From positions 744,001 to 808,000 of the forward strand of contig JAIXQO010000003.1 of NCBI GenBank assembly GCA_027485695.1: a stretch of DNA of 64,000 nucleotides. Direction: 5' to 3'. The position numbers and the translations under genes are program-made. This DNA is from Pseudomonadota bacterium (GTDB lineage Bacteria; Bdellovibrionota; UBA1018). The notes beneath the pieces are model-generated. The model was given only the letters and a program-made list of their open reading frames with translations, was not told the origin of the DNA and did no database searches. Shown here piece by piece: positions 26,635-34,103 of the stretch (its first letter is position 1; every line of letters begins with the position of its first letter).

Positions 26635-27150
26635 ATGCACGAGCCCGGAAAAATTCGATTGATTGCAGCCGTCTCCGAAAATGGAGCTATTGGCAAGAAT
26701 GGCGAGCTGCCGTGGAAGATCTCCGCTGACTTAAAAAGGTTCCGTGAGCTTACGACGGGTGGGATCGTCGTGATGGGGCGCAAGACTTATGACTCGATTG
26801 GGCGTCCGCTACCGAATCGGGAAAACTGGGTGCTCACTCGTTCGCGAGGATTCAACGCACCAGGGGTTCGCGTGTTCCACGATTGGGAATCACTGAAAGA
26901 GGCCGCGACGAGTGCCTCGCTACCCGTTTGGATTATTGGTGGCGAAGAAATTTACCGACTCGCGCTTGCCGATGCCGACGAGCTATTTCTGACTTGGGTC
27001 GACCAGACGGTCGAAGGGGATGCGTTTTTCCCGGAGTGGCAGGCAATTCGCGATGGAAATGCGCCTTTTCAAAGCAAAAAAAGAGAGACCGTCCAACAGA
27101 CCGGTCTCTCTTTTCATTTTCAAGATTATTGTCGACTAGGCCTTTCGTAA
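26635..27150 (+). CDS. folA: Dihydrofolate reductase
   Basis: The protein has 171 residues, with GGAGG 6 nt before the ATG. DHFR landmarks are IRLIAAVSENGAIGKNGELPW, the Asp of KISADLKRF, VVMGRKTYDSIGRPLPNR, WIIGGEEIYRLAL and the C-terminal strand pair GDAFFPEW...GLSFHFQDYCR. It reduces DHF to THF with NADPH, complementing ThyA. Unusually, a 13-bp terminator-type hairpin (27079-27114) lies inside the last coding segment, before the codons of the final beta strand. Confidence 0.97.
   Translation: MHEPGKIRLIAAVSENGAIGKNGELPWKISADLKRFRELTTGGIVVMGRKTYDSIGRPLPNRENWVLTRSRGFNAPGVRVFHDWESLKEAATSASLPVWIIGGEEIYRLALADADELFLTWVDQTVEGDAFFPEWQAIRDGNAPFQSKKRETVQQTGLSFHFQDYCRLGLS
27079..27114. terminator. 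Bidirectional terminator hairpin inside the 3' end of folA
   Basis: AAAAGAGAGACCG (27079-27091) and its exact complement (27102-27114) form a 13-bp stem with a 10-nt loop. On the minus strand the stem is followed by seven T (CTCTTTTTTT), making a strong terminator 55 bp after the stop of the XRE gene at 27169. On the plus strand the T-run is CTTTTCATTTT, weaker, and lies about 35 nt before the folA stop. Confidence 0.8.
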
Positions 27151-27168
27151 ACGAAGGGCGTCGAAAAC

Positions 27169-27603
27169 TTACTCAGCCAGGAGTTTCAGGGCCGACTTCA
27201 CGAACTTCTTACGGTTCGCGGTCGTAGCGACCTGATAAGCCTGAATCACTTCTTGAAGTTCTTTGTCTTTCGCCGTGAGGGTGAAAGCCGAAGCGGCAAC
27301 CGCAGTTTTGTTCTTGGACGATTTCACAAAAGTTTGGAAATCGGAGCGAACAGCGAGGTTGGCTGCCTGGAGATCTTCCAGAGGGATTTTGAGGTAGGAT
27401 GCCACGAGTGGCAGCTTATCCCAAGGGAGCGGAGCTCGGCCGTGCTCGATGTTCGATACGAACTGTACCGAGCAATGGCAGGCTTTCGCCACATCTGCGA
27501 GGCCGAGGCCCTTATCTAAACGATTCTTCCGGATGAGGTCACCCAGGGGGCCGAAGGATCTGTTGTCGCTAGAGCGACCTTTTGGACGTCCACGTGTCTT
27601 CAT
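27169..27603 (-). CDS. XRE-family helix-turn-helix regulator with AT-hook-like N-terminus
   Basis: The protein has 144 residues. The N-terminus MKTRGRPKGR contains an AT-hook core (RGRP). An HTH of the Cro/C1 type spans about 19-75 (LGDLIRKNRLDKGLGLADVAKACHCSVQFVSNIEHGRAPLPWDKLPLVASYLKIP). The C-terminal part is helical and Lys-rich (NRKKFVKSALKLL). No toxin or phage gene adjoins it, so a chromosomal regulator is more likely than an antitoxin. The AT-rich upstream region (27604-27763), shared with the divergent Cys/His-rich gene, may hold its operator. Confidence 0.85.
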   Translation of the reverse strand: MKTRGRPKGRSSDNRSFGPLGDLIRKNRLDKGLGLADVAKACHCSVQFVSNIEHGRAPLPWDKLPLVASYLKIPLEDLQAANLAVRSDFQTFVKSSKNKTAVAASAFTLTAKDKELQEVIQAYQVATTANRKKFVKSALKLLAE

Positions 27604-27763
27604 AGGGTGTCAGTTAATAATGATCTAAATTCTGTTTGCCAATAGAAATATAAAAAATCTTCCAATAATTTTTCATTGACGGTCACATTTCGTATCCATT
27701 CGTGGTTAAATAGAAACAGTCATCTCAAATTTATTTAACTCTGACTGTAGAAAGTGAGCTTTT

Positions 27764-28090
27764 ATGTACAGTTTTGCCAAGTTCTTTAGCGTGGTTCTTA
27801 CATTATTGGCATTTAATCTTTCTGTTCCAGTGTTTCATGCCTCTGCTGGTCAAACCGAAGCTCCCGCCGGTGTGAATGCTGCGCCAGAAAAGGCCGCAAA
27901 AGCAGCGAAAACGTCGAAATCCAAAGAAGGCGGCTGCGAAAAGTGCCATGGCAAGAAAACCCATGAGTGCGAGAAGTGCCATCACAAAAAATGCAGCGAT
28001 TGCAACGAGTGTGGCGAGAAGTGCAAAGACTGCCCGGGATGCAAAGAACATCACAAAGATCACCCAGAAGGCGAAGAGCACGCACACTGA
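27764..28090 (+). CDS. Exported Cys/His-rich protein with two CXXCH motifs
   Basis: The protein has 108 residues. A signal peptide ends near HASA-GQ; an Ala/Lys-rich linker (30-56) precedes a Cys/His domain with ten cysteines and about nine histidines. CEKCH occurs at 58-62 and 69-73, the form of a c-type haem site, but the remaining CXXC and CXXXC repeats (77-93) and the His-rich end (EHHKDHPEGEEHAH) fit metal binding equally well. It would act in the periplasm or outside. Divergent from the XRE regulator; a strong terminator follows. Confidence 0.78.
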   Translation: MYSFAKFFSVVLTLLAFNLSVPVFHASAGQTEAPAGVNAAPEKAAKAAKTSKSKEGGCEKCHGKKTHECEKCHHKKCSDCNECGEKCKDCPGCKEHHKDHPEGEEHAH

Positions 28091-28110
28091 TTTTTTTGAT
28101 TCAGATCAAA

Positions 28111-28156
28111 AAGAAAAGACCCCAACGATGCATTTCGTCGGGGTCTTTTCTTTTTG
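28111..28156. terminator. Intrinsic terminator between convergent genes
   Basis: A 13-bp stem (AAGAAAAGACCCC with its exact complement) has an inner ACGA/TCGT extension and ends in CTTTTCTTTTTG on the plus strand, 20 bp after the Cys/His-rich gene. The minus-strand side is also T-rich. Confidence 0.9.
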
Positions 28157-28283
28157 TAAACAGGACGCCTAGAGTGAGGAATTCGAAATAGGATTCGTCG
28201 TCAACTAGAGTAGTGTTTCGATGCCGCCTGGCTGAGGGCGCTGGGCGGGGTCCGCAATCGATCATCGAGGCCCAAGGCGACCC

Positions 28284-29240
28284 TTAGGCGGTTTCTTTGA
28301 GTGGCTTGAGTGACTCGAGTCCAGGCATCTCGTCAATCGCGCCACGATCGAGCCTTTTCGATTCGAGAAGTTGGAGGGGCGGCTTACGAAGGTCCCAAAC
28401 CAGTCCTACGGTGTTGAACGCTTTAAGAATGTAGTAGGTGAAATCGTACTCCCACCAGAAGAACCCTTGGTTCGTAGAGCTCTGATAGGCGTGGTGATTG
28501 TTATGCCACCCTTCGCCCATCGTCACGAATGCGAGGAGCCAGTTGTTCCGACTCGCGTCCGTGGTCGTGTAGCGGCGGCTGCCGAAAACGTGCGAGAGGG
28601 AATTGATCGTAAAAGTGCCGTGCCAGCAGAGAACCGTGCTGACCAGAAATCCCCAAACCAGCGCCGGCATTCCGCCGAAAAGAAAAACCCCCACGCCGAG
28701 CGCGACTGCCGGCACCAGGTGGTAGCGGTTTAGCCAGACGAGTTCCGGGAATTTTTTAAGATCCGAAATCTGAGACCATTCCGTTTCATCGTATCGTTCA
28801 CTGAGAATCCAGCCGACGTGTGACCACCAGAATCCGTCCTGAACCGGGGAGTGGAGATCCACTTCTTCGTCAGAGTGTTTGTGATGATGCCTGTGATGGG
28901 CAGCCCACCAAAGGGCGCCTTTTTGAGCGGAAGATTGTGCAAGCCAGGCGAGCGCGAATTGGAAAAGTCGAGACGTCTTATACGTCCGGTGCGAAAAATA
29001 CCGGTGATAGCCTCCGGTCACTCCAAACATGCGAAGAAAATAAAAAAACGCGCAGAGTGCAATGAGGCCCCAAGTGGGCGGATAGAGAATCGCGCCGATC
29101 AAAGCGATCAGGTGAACAATAAAAAATGGAATCGACTTTTGAACTGAAATTTTTTTCATCTCGGCCTCTCGAGGATCAAGCGGGTCATGGGCGCTAACTG
29201 AAGGCCGGAAAAATACGGTATCTCGGCCCTTTCTCTTCAT
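28284..29240 (-). CDS. Acyl-lipid/acyl-CoA delta-9-type fatty acid desaturase
   Basis: The protein has 318 residues. The three His boxes of membrane desaturases are present: HRYFSH after GVTGGYHRYFSH, HRHHH (AAHHRHHHKHSD) and HNNHH (GEGWHNNHHAY), with transmembrane pairs between them. It introduces a cis double bond using di-iron and O2, so the organism makes unsaturated fatty acids aerobically. The start at 29240 has GGAAG upstream; an internal Met (29159), also with a good SD, is an alternative. Divergent from the HNH gene by about 45 bp. Confidence 0.93.
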   Translation of the reverse strand: MKRKGRDTVFFRPSVSAHDPLDPREAEMKKISVQKSIPFFIVHLIALIGAILYPPTWGLIALCAFFYFLRMFGVTGGYHRYFSHRTYKTSRLFQFALAWLAQSSAQKGALWWAAHHRHHHKHSDEEVDLHSPVQDGFWWSHVGWILSERYDETEWSQISDLKKFPELVWLNRYHLVPAVALGVGVFLFGGMPALVWGFLVSTVLCWHGTFTINSLSHVFGSRRYTTTDASRNNWLLAFVTMGEGWHNNHHAYQSSTNQGFFWWEYDFTYYILKAFNTVGLVWDLRKPPLQLLESKRLDRGAIDEMPGLESLKPLKETA

Positions 29241-29284
29241 GATGCTTCCGAATGGGCTCTGACGGGTGTAAGAGTATTGTAAGA

Positions 29285-29635
29285 ATGACCTCTCGCCATC
29301 TCCTCGACCCGGCTCATACGGACCCTACGCGACTGAAGCGTGAGCGCGAAAAAGCCCGGGAAATCAAGAAAACCGCATGGTGGAAAGCGCAAATCGCTCG
29401 AGGAGTGTGTCACTATTGTCAGGGTAAGTTCGCTGCCGGCAAATTGACGATGGATCATGTGGTGCCGCTCGCGCGTGGCGGAGAGAGTGTGAAAAGCAAT
29501 TTGGTGCCCGCTTGCGGACCCTGTAATGAAAACAAAAAACTGGATACACCGGTGGATCGTCTTTTTGAGCAGCTCGAAGCGGAGCGACTCGCAAGAGGTG
29601 ACACAAACGGTGATCCTGAATCCGAGAGTGAATGA
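29285..29635 (+). CDS. Small HNH endonuclease-domain protein
   Basis: The protein has 116 residues starting at 29285; the frame further upstream runs into the divergent promoter. A zinc-binding HNH fold is clear: C42-H-Y-C45, D57-H58-V-V-P, N72 and C77-G-P-C80-N. A long basic helix precedes it (REREKAREIKKTAWWKAQ). Such small HNH proteins may nick DNA in repair or be housekeeping nucleases; no restriction or phage genes adjoin. The stop overlaps the srkA start (ATGA). Confidence 0.88.
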   Translation: MTSRHLLDPAHTDPTRLKREREKAREIKKTAWWKAQIARGVCHYCQGKFAAGKLTMDHVVPLARGGESVKSNLVPACGPCNENKKLDTPVDRLFEQLEAERLARGDTNGDPESESE

Positions 29636-30648
29636 GCCAAGCTTGGGGTAGTGAGCAGACGCAGTTTTTCTTTGAACTCACACCAGATCGCGTCTGTAGC
29701 GCTCTCGAAGAGAGAGGGTTTCTTCCGACCGGCAGAATTTCAGCACTCAACTCGTTCGAAAACCGCGTCTATGAGGTGGAGTTCGAGAAGCCCGATGAGT
29801 CGGATCTGCCGCAGAGTCACGTGTCTTTTCGCAAGGTATTGAAGTTCTATCGTCCGGGGCGATGGAATGAGGCGCAAATTCTCGAAGAACACGCGTTTTT
29901 ACAAGATCTGATCGACGCCGAAATTCCTGTGGTGGCTCCGGAGAAAAACGCATCCGGCGAAACGCTTTACAGAAACGCGGATGGGATTTTTTTCTCTATT
30001 TTCCCGAAAACCGGTGGACGAGCGCCGGATGAACTAGATGATGAACAGTGTTTGAGATTGGGGCGCTTGCTCGCGCGAATCCATGTGGTCGGCAAAAAAC
30101 GCCCATTTCAGCATCGAATCGCACTCAATGCAGTCACCTACGGACGTCAGCCGCTCGAAACGCTGCTGGCGGGTGACTGGATCCCTGTGCAGTTCCGCGA
30201 GCCTTATCGCGAAATCGCTGAAAAAATCATTGATCGAGCGGAACGAGAGATCGATCCACGCTCTTATCAGCGCATTCATGGCGATTGCCATTTGGGAAAT
30301 TTGCTCTGGGGTTCGAACGGCGCATTTTTCCTCGACTTCGATGACGCGGTTATGGGACCGGCCGTGCAGGATTTTTGGCTTTTTTTCCGCGAAAGAAATG
30401 ACGCTGCATTTTTGCGGATCCTCGATGGATACGAAGAGATCCTTGATTTCGATCGCGCGCAACTCAGGTGGGTGGAACTTTTGCGTTCTCTGCGCTTCAT
30501 CCATTATACTTGTTGGATAGCTAAGCGCTGGGACGATCCTGCGTTCCCGCAGGCGTTTCCACAGTTTGGAACCTTCCAGTATTGGAAGGAAGAGGTTGAA
30601 GATTTGGAAAAACAATGGCAGCTCTTAGATAGGTCTATATCTTCATGA
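29632..30648 (+). CDS. srkA: Stress response kinase A (YihE/SrkA-type Ser/Thr protein kinase)
   Basis: The protein has 338 residues, close to E. coli SrkA, and follows its sequence throughout: LNSFENRVYEVEF, VLKFYRPGRWNEAQILEEH, IFPKTGGR, the catalytic loop RIHGDCHLGNLLW, then FFLDFDDAVMGPAVQDFW and RFIHYTCWIAKRWDDPAFP. SrkA is a cytoplasmic kinase of the aminoglycoside-phosphotransferase-like fold that limits stress-induced death in E. coli. It is coupled by 4-nt overlaps to the HNH gene before it and the mepA-like gene after it. Confidence 0.93.
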   Translation: MSQAWGSEQTQFFFELTPDRVCSALEERGFLPTGRISALNSFENRVYEVEFEKPDESDLPQSHVSFRKVLKFYRPGRWNEAQILEEHAFLQDLIDAEIPVVAPEKNASGETLYRNADGIFFSIFPKTGGRAPDELDDEQCLRLGRLLARIHVVGKKRPFQHRIALNAVTYGRQPLETLLAGDWIPVQFREPYREIAEKIIDRAEREIDPRSYQRIHGDCHLGNLLWGSNGAFFLDFDDAVMGPAVQDFWLFFRERNDAAFLRILDGYEEILDFDRAQLRWVELLRSLRFIHYTCWIAKRWDDPAFPQAFPQFGTFQYWKEEVEDLEKQWQLLDRSISS

Positions 30649-32075
30649 AGTTAGCAGCTGCGCTGTTCTTAGCGCTTTCCTCACTCGTGATTGGTGTGCC
30701 GCACGCATCGGCTGCAGCCCCAAGAACCTCGCCAGAATTTCAACCCTCGCGTCCTGAGAGTACCTACCTCTCAACGGATGACGGAGTGTCGCTCGAGTTT
30801 TGTGAAGAGTGGAACCCGGAGTTCGCCGCACAAGGTTATCAGTGTTGCGCGACCAAACAATTCGGCGGTGGTGGAAGACGTCGTCGGCGCGCGGCAGCCC
30901 AATGCGCCCCGGGACGAAATAATTATTCTCGCTGCTCGGAGCTCGAAGGTCCGGAGATGAAAGCGACCCGCGATTACATCGCAGACATTCAGACGGGAGT
31001 GATTCCGGCTGAATCGGTGCTCAACATCTTGACCCAAGAATCCGGGCGCTACGGCAATCAGTCGATGTGTACTGCTTCGAGTGGGTTTCTCGCTCACGGT
31101 CGCCCGCTCGTGCCCACGAAGATCAATCGCATCGAGCTTCGTGCTGCGGAACGCTGCGCGAACTTCGGCACCGATGCCCTCGTCGGCATGATGGAGTACC
31201 TCGGTAACGAGGTGTCCAAGGAATTCGTCGAAGGGGAGTTCGATAAAACTCGCATTGTTGTGGGGGATCTTTCGGCTCCGAAAGGTGGTTGTTTGGCAGG
31301 ACGATTCAATCGTCGTGCACACAAATCACATACGAACGGCCTCGATATCGATGTCGCTTTTTTTAATCCGCGTGCGGGTCATCCGCCTGAGGAGCGTTTC
31401 ACGAATACTTTCTACGTAGCCTCCAATTGGTGGTTCCTGAAAAAAATGGTGAGCAATCCGTTCGCATGCGTAAAAAATATTTTTCTCGATCGTAAACTCA
31501 TTCGTCAGCTCGAGTGCTACGCGCGACAAGATCCGGATTGGAAAAAGATCCGCAGCAAACTTCAGCACGTCCGCGGGCATCGCAATCATTTCCATATTCG
31601 CGTGGGTACCGGTCCAGGCGAAGAAAACTGCCTCAAAGGCGGTGAGTTGGATCTTGAGGATGGCGGTGAAGAGGGCGAAGTAGAAGGCGAAGGCGAAGAC
31701 TTCGAGAGTTATTCGCTTTCGAGCGCATTGAACGAGCTTGAGCAACAAGCCGGGACGAGCGCAAAAGAAGCCGAAGGTGTTCCGGGTGAATCGGATTCTG
31801 AAGAAGAAGAGGCCGTTGCGGCCGTTCCCCAGGTTGATTTCTCGAGCGAACGTCCGATCTCGGCGATCTTGAAGGCCGAGGCGGCGACTTCCAAATCTTT
31901 ATCGGGTACAGTGGCAACTCGAGCGGCCGAAGAAGTTGCGGCGATCCGCCCGGACTATAAACTGGAGCCTTTGACCACTCAAACGAATGCCTGTTCCCGA
32001 AGCGGGAAGGTCAAAAAGAAGCGCGCTAAAAGAGCCGCCCGGTCGAGTTCTAAGAAATCACGAAAATCTAAGTAG
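30645..32075 (+). CDS. MepA-family penicillin-insensitive murein endopeptidase with charged C-terminal tail
   Basis: The protein has 476 residues, well over the ~270 of E. coli MepA. A signal peptide (ending HASA-AAP) and a Cys-rich N-terminal part precede the LAS-peptidase core: H229 and D236 in SHTNGLDID, and H315-F-H317 after RGHRN, the zinc ligands and catalytic base. These enzymes cleave D-Ala-meso-DAP cross-links in the periplasm. After about residue 325 comes an acidic low-complexity stretch (EEGEVEGEGEDFE) and a very basic end (KVKKKRAKRAARSSSKKSRKSK region). Coupled to srkA by ATGA. Confidence 0.9.
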   Translation: MKLAAALFLALSSLVIGVPHASAAAPRTSPEFQPSRPESTYLSTDDGVSLEFCEEWNPEFAAQGYQCCATKQFGGGGRRRRRAAAQCAPGRNNYSRCSELEGPEMKATRDYIADIQTGVIPAESVLNILTQESGRYGNQSMCTASSGFLAHGRPLVPTKINRIELRAAERCANFGTDALVGMMEYLGNEVSKEFVEGEFDKTRIVVGDLSAPKGGCLAGRFNRRAHKSHTNGLDIDVAFFNPRAGHPPEERFTNTFYVASNWWFLKKMVSNPFACVKNIFLDRKLIRQLECYARQDPDWKKIRSKLQHVRGHRNHFHIRVGTGPGEENCLKGGELDLEDGGEEGEVEGEGEDFESYSLSSALNELEQQAGTSAKEAEGVPGESDSEEEEAVAAVPQVDFSSERPISAILKAEAATSKSLSGTVATRAAEEVAAIRPDYKLEPLTTQTNACSRSGKVKKKRAKRAARSSSKKSRKSK

Positions 32076-32270
32076 TAAATTTTCTTGTGGATACGCATCC
32101 GAAGGGTCGAGGCCCACGATGGGCCGAGATAAAATCTGAGTGCCACCGTTTGCAGCGGTGGATTTAATCGTCGTTCCCGCCTAAAGTAGAGAGAGAAACG
32201 CCGCGTTTTATTTCGGCGTTGGACTCGTATTCCCTGCGGGTCCTGACATTACGCGTTAAGAAAGAATAGA
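32076..32270 (+). other. Structured region between mepA-like gene and aspS
   Basis: Three stems can be drawn: GGCCC/GGGCC near 32111-32125, CCACCG/CGGTGG near 32143-32161, and AACGCCG/CGGCGTT near 32198-32220. None is followed by a clear T-run, so they look like a folded 5' leader of aspS or processing sites more than terminators. The T-box specifier/antiterminator pattern is not seen. Confidence 0.35.
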
Positions 32271-34103
32271 ATGAGCGCAACCCTACGCACTGTACGCAGC
32301 CATGACTGCGGTCAACTCCGGTCCCAGCATCTGAAACAAGAAGTCACCCTCTGTGGATGGGTCGCTAAGCGCCGAGACCACGGCGGCTTGATCTTCATCG
32401 ATCTTCGCGATCGCTATGGCGTTACTCAGTTGGTTTTCGATCCCGCTGACCGAGCCGTTGGGGATGTATTTGAAAAAGCTTCCAAGCTTCGAAATGAGTT
32501 TGTGATTTGGGCCAAAGGCATCGTTCGCGCACGTCCGGCCGGAATGACGAACTCCAAGCTCCCGACGGGCGAGGTCGAGATCACTTGCTCCGAACTCGTG
32601 ATTTTGAGCGAAGCGAAAACTCCTCCTTTTCAAATCGAAGACGATATTGACGTCGCAGAAACCATGCGCCTCAAGTACCGTTACCTCGATTTGCGTCGTG
32701 GACCTTTGCAGCGCAACCTGCTGACACGTCACAAGATGCTCTCGATCGTTCGCCGTCACTTGGACGAGAACAATTTTTGCGAAGTGGAAACTCCGATTCT
32801 TTACAAATCCACCCCAGAAGGCGCACGTGACTTCATCGTGCCGTCACGCACGAATCCAGGGACCTTCTACGCACTCCCGCAATCCCCGCAGACACTCAAG
32901 CAGCTCCTGATGATTTCAGGAATGGACCGCTACTATCAGGTGGCTCGCTGTTTTCGCGATGAAGACCTGCGCGCCGATCGCCAACCCGAATTTACTCAGA
33001 TCGATATAGAGACGAGCTTCCTCGACGAAGAAGCGTTTTTCCCGATCTTGGAGGAGATGGTTCGGAAGCTCTGGAAAGAAGTGTTGGGTATTGAGTTGAA
33101 ATCTCCGTTCCCTCGTATGCCGTACAAAGAGGCGATGGAGCGTTTCGGTAGCGATAAGCCGGACGTTCGATTCGGTCTCGAACTCCGCGACTTAACCAGT
33201 GTGTTCTCCTCGAGCACGTTCCAAGTTTTTCAACGTGCACTGACCAAAGACAAGCGCGGTTTCGCGGGCTCTATTCGCGGCATCGTGGTCCCAGGACAAG
33301 CTGAGAAATTTTCACGCAAGGATCTCGACGACGCTCAAGCGCACGCTGCGCTCTACGGCGCCAAGGGTCTTCTCTGGATTAAAGTTCAAGAGAACGAGCT
33401 TCAGTCGCCAGCGTCGAAATTTTTCACCGACGAAGAAAAAGCTGCCCTCAAAAAAGAGCTGAATCTCCAGGTCGGAGATTTGGTTCTCATCGTCGCCGAT
33501 CCGAAAAACAAAGTCGTATTCGACAGCCTCGGCGCGCTTCGTCTCTACGTCGGCAACAAGACTGGCGTCATTCCAAAAGTGGGCGAGGGCGCACCTGCCT
33601 TCCTTTGGGTGATGAATTTCCCGCTCATGGAGTGGGATGATGAATCGGGCCGTTATTTCGCGTGCCACCATCCTTTTACATCGCCTCGTCCGGAGTACTT
33701 CGATGATTTCATCGCGGGACGCAATTTGGACGCGATCGAAGCATCGGCCTATGACCTGGTTCTGAACGGCGTCGAAGTCGGCGGCGGTTCGCTTCGAATC
33801 TATCGTTCGGACGTTCAAGCCGCGATGTTCAAGCTCTTGGGTCTGTCGGAACAAGAAGCCCAGGACAAGTTCGGATTCTTCCTGGAAGCGCTCCAATACG
33901 GAACGCCTCCGCATGGTGGTATCGCGTTTGGGGTCGATCGTTTGGCCGCACTCCTCTGCGGAGTGGGTCCGATTCGCGACGTCATCGCATTCCCTAAAAC
34001 TCAGCGCGGGCATGACCTCATGGCCGAGGCGCCTTGTGCAGTACTGAAAGAGCAACTCGATGAGCTTGGAATTTTCGTACTCGACTCGGCGAAAAAATCT
34101 TGA
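32271..34103 (+). CDS. aspS: Aspartyl-tRNA synthetase
   Basis: The protein has 610 residues, a bacterial-type class IIb synthetase. An OB-fold anticodon-binding domain (CGWVAKRRDHGGLIFIDLRDRYGVTQ) is followed by motif 1 region (FCEVETPIL), STPEGARDFIVPSR, motif 2 (QVARCFRDEDLRADRQPEFTQIDIE), a GAD insertion domain (about 290-430) and motif 3 (PHGGIAFGVDRLAALL). It charges tRNA-Asp; discriminating versus non-discriminating type cannot be settled here. glpD begins within its last 44 bp. Confidence 0.97.
   Translation: MSATLRTVRSHDCGQLRSQHLKQEVTLCGWVAKRRDHGGLIFIDLRDRYGVTQLVFDPADRAVGDVFEKASKLRNEFVIWAKGIVRARPAGMTNSKLPTGEVEITCSELVILSEAKTPPFQIEDDIDVAETMRLKYRYLDLRRGPLQRNLLTRHKMLSIVRRHLDENNFCEVETPILYKSTPEGARDFIVPSRTNPGTFYALPQSPQTLKQLLMISGMDRYYQVARCFRDEDLRADRQPEFTQIDIETSFLDEEAFFPILEEMVRKLWKEVLGIELKSPFPRMPYKEAMERFGSDKPDVRFGLELRDLTSVFSSSTFQVFQRALTKDKRGFAGSIRGIVVPGQAEKFSRKDLDDAQAHAALYGAKGLLWIKVQENELQSPASKFFTDEEKAALKKELNLQVGDLVLIVADPKNKVVFDSLGALRLYVGNKTGVIPKVGEGAPAFLWVMNFPLMEWDDESGRYFACHHPFTSPRPEYFDDFIAGRNLDAIEASAYDLVLNGVEVGGGSLRIYRSDVQAAMFKLLGLSEQEAQDKFGFFLEALQYGTPPHGGIAFGVDRLAALLCGVGPIRDVIAFPKTQRGHDLMAEAPCAVLKEQLDELGIFVLDSAKKS

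Noticed and set aside
27169-28090. XRE regulator and Cys/His-rich protein as a toxin-antitoxin pair
   Set aside because: They are divergent, the second has a signal peptide and no toxin family features.
29285-29635. HNH gene as part of a restriction or phage-defence island
   Set aside because: The neighbours are srkA, mepA-like and a desaturase; there is no methyltransferase, integrase or compositional shift.
32076-32270. T-box riboswitch controlling aspS
   Set aside because: No T-box consensus, specifier loop or terminator/antiterminator pair could be recognised.
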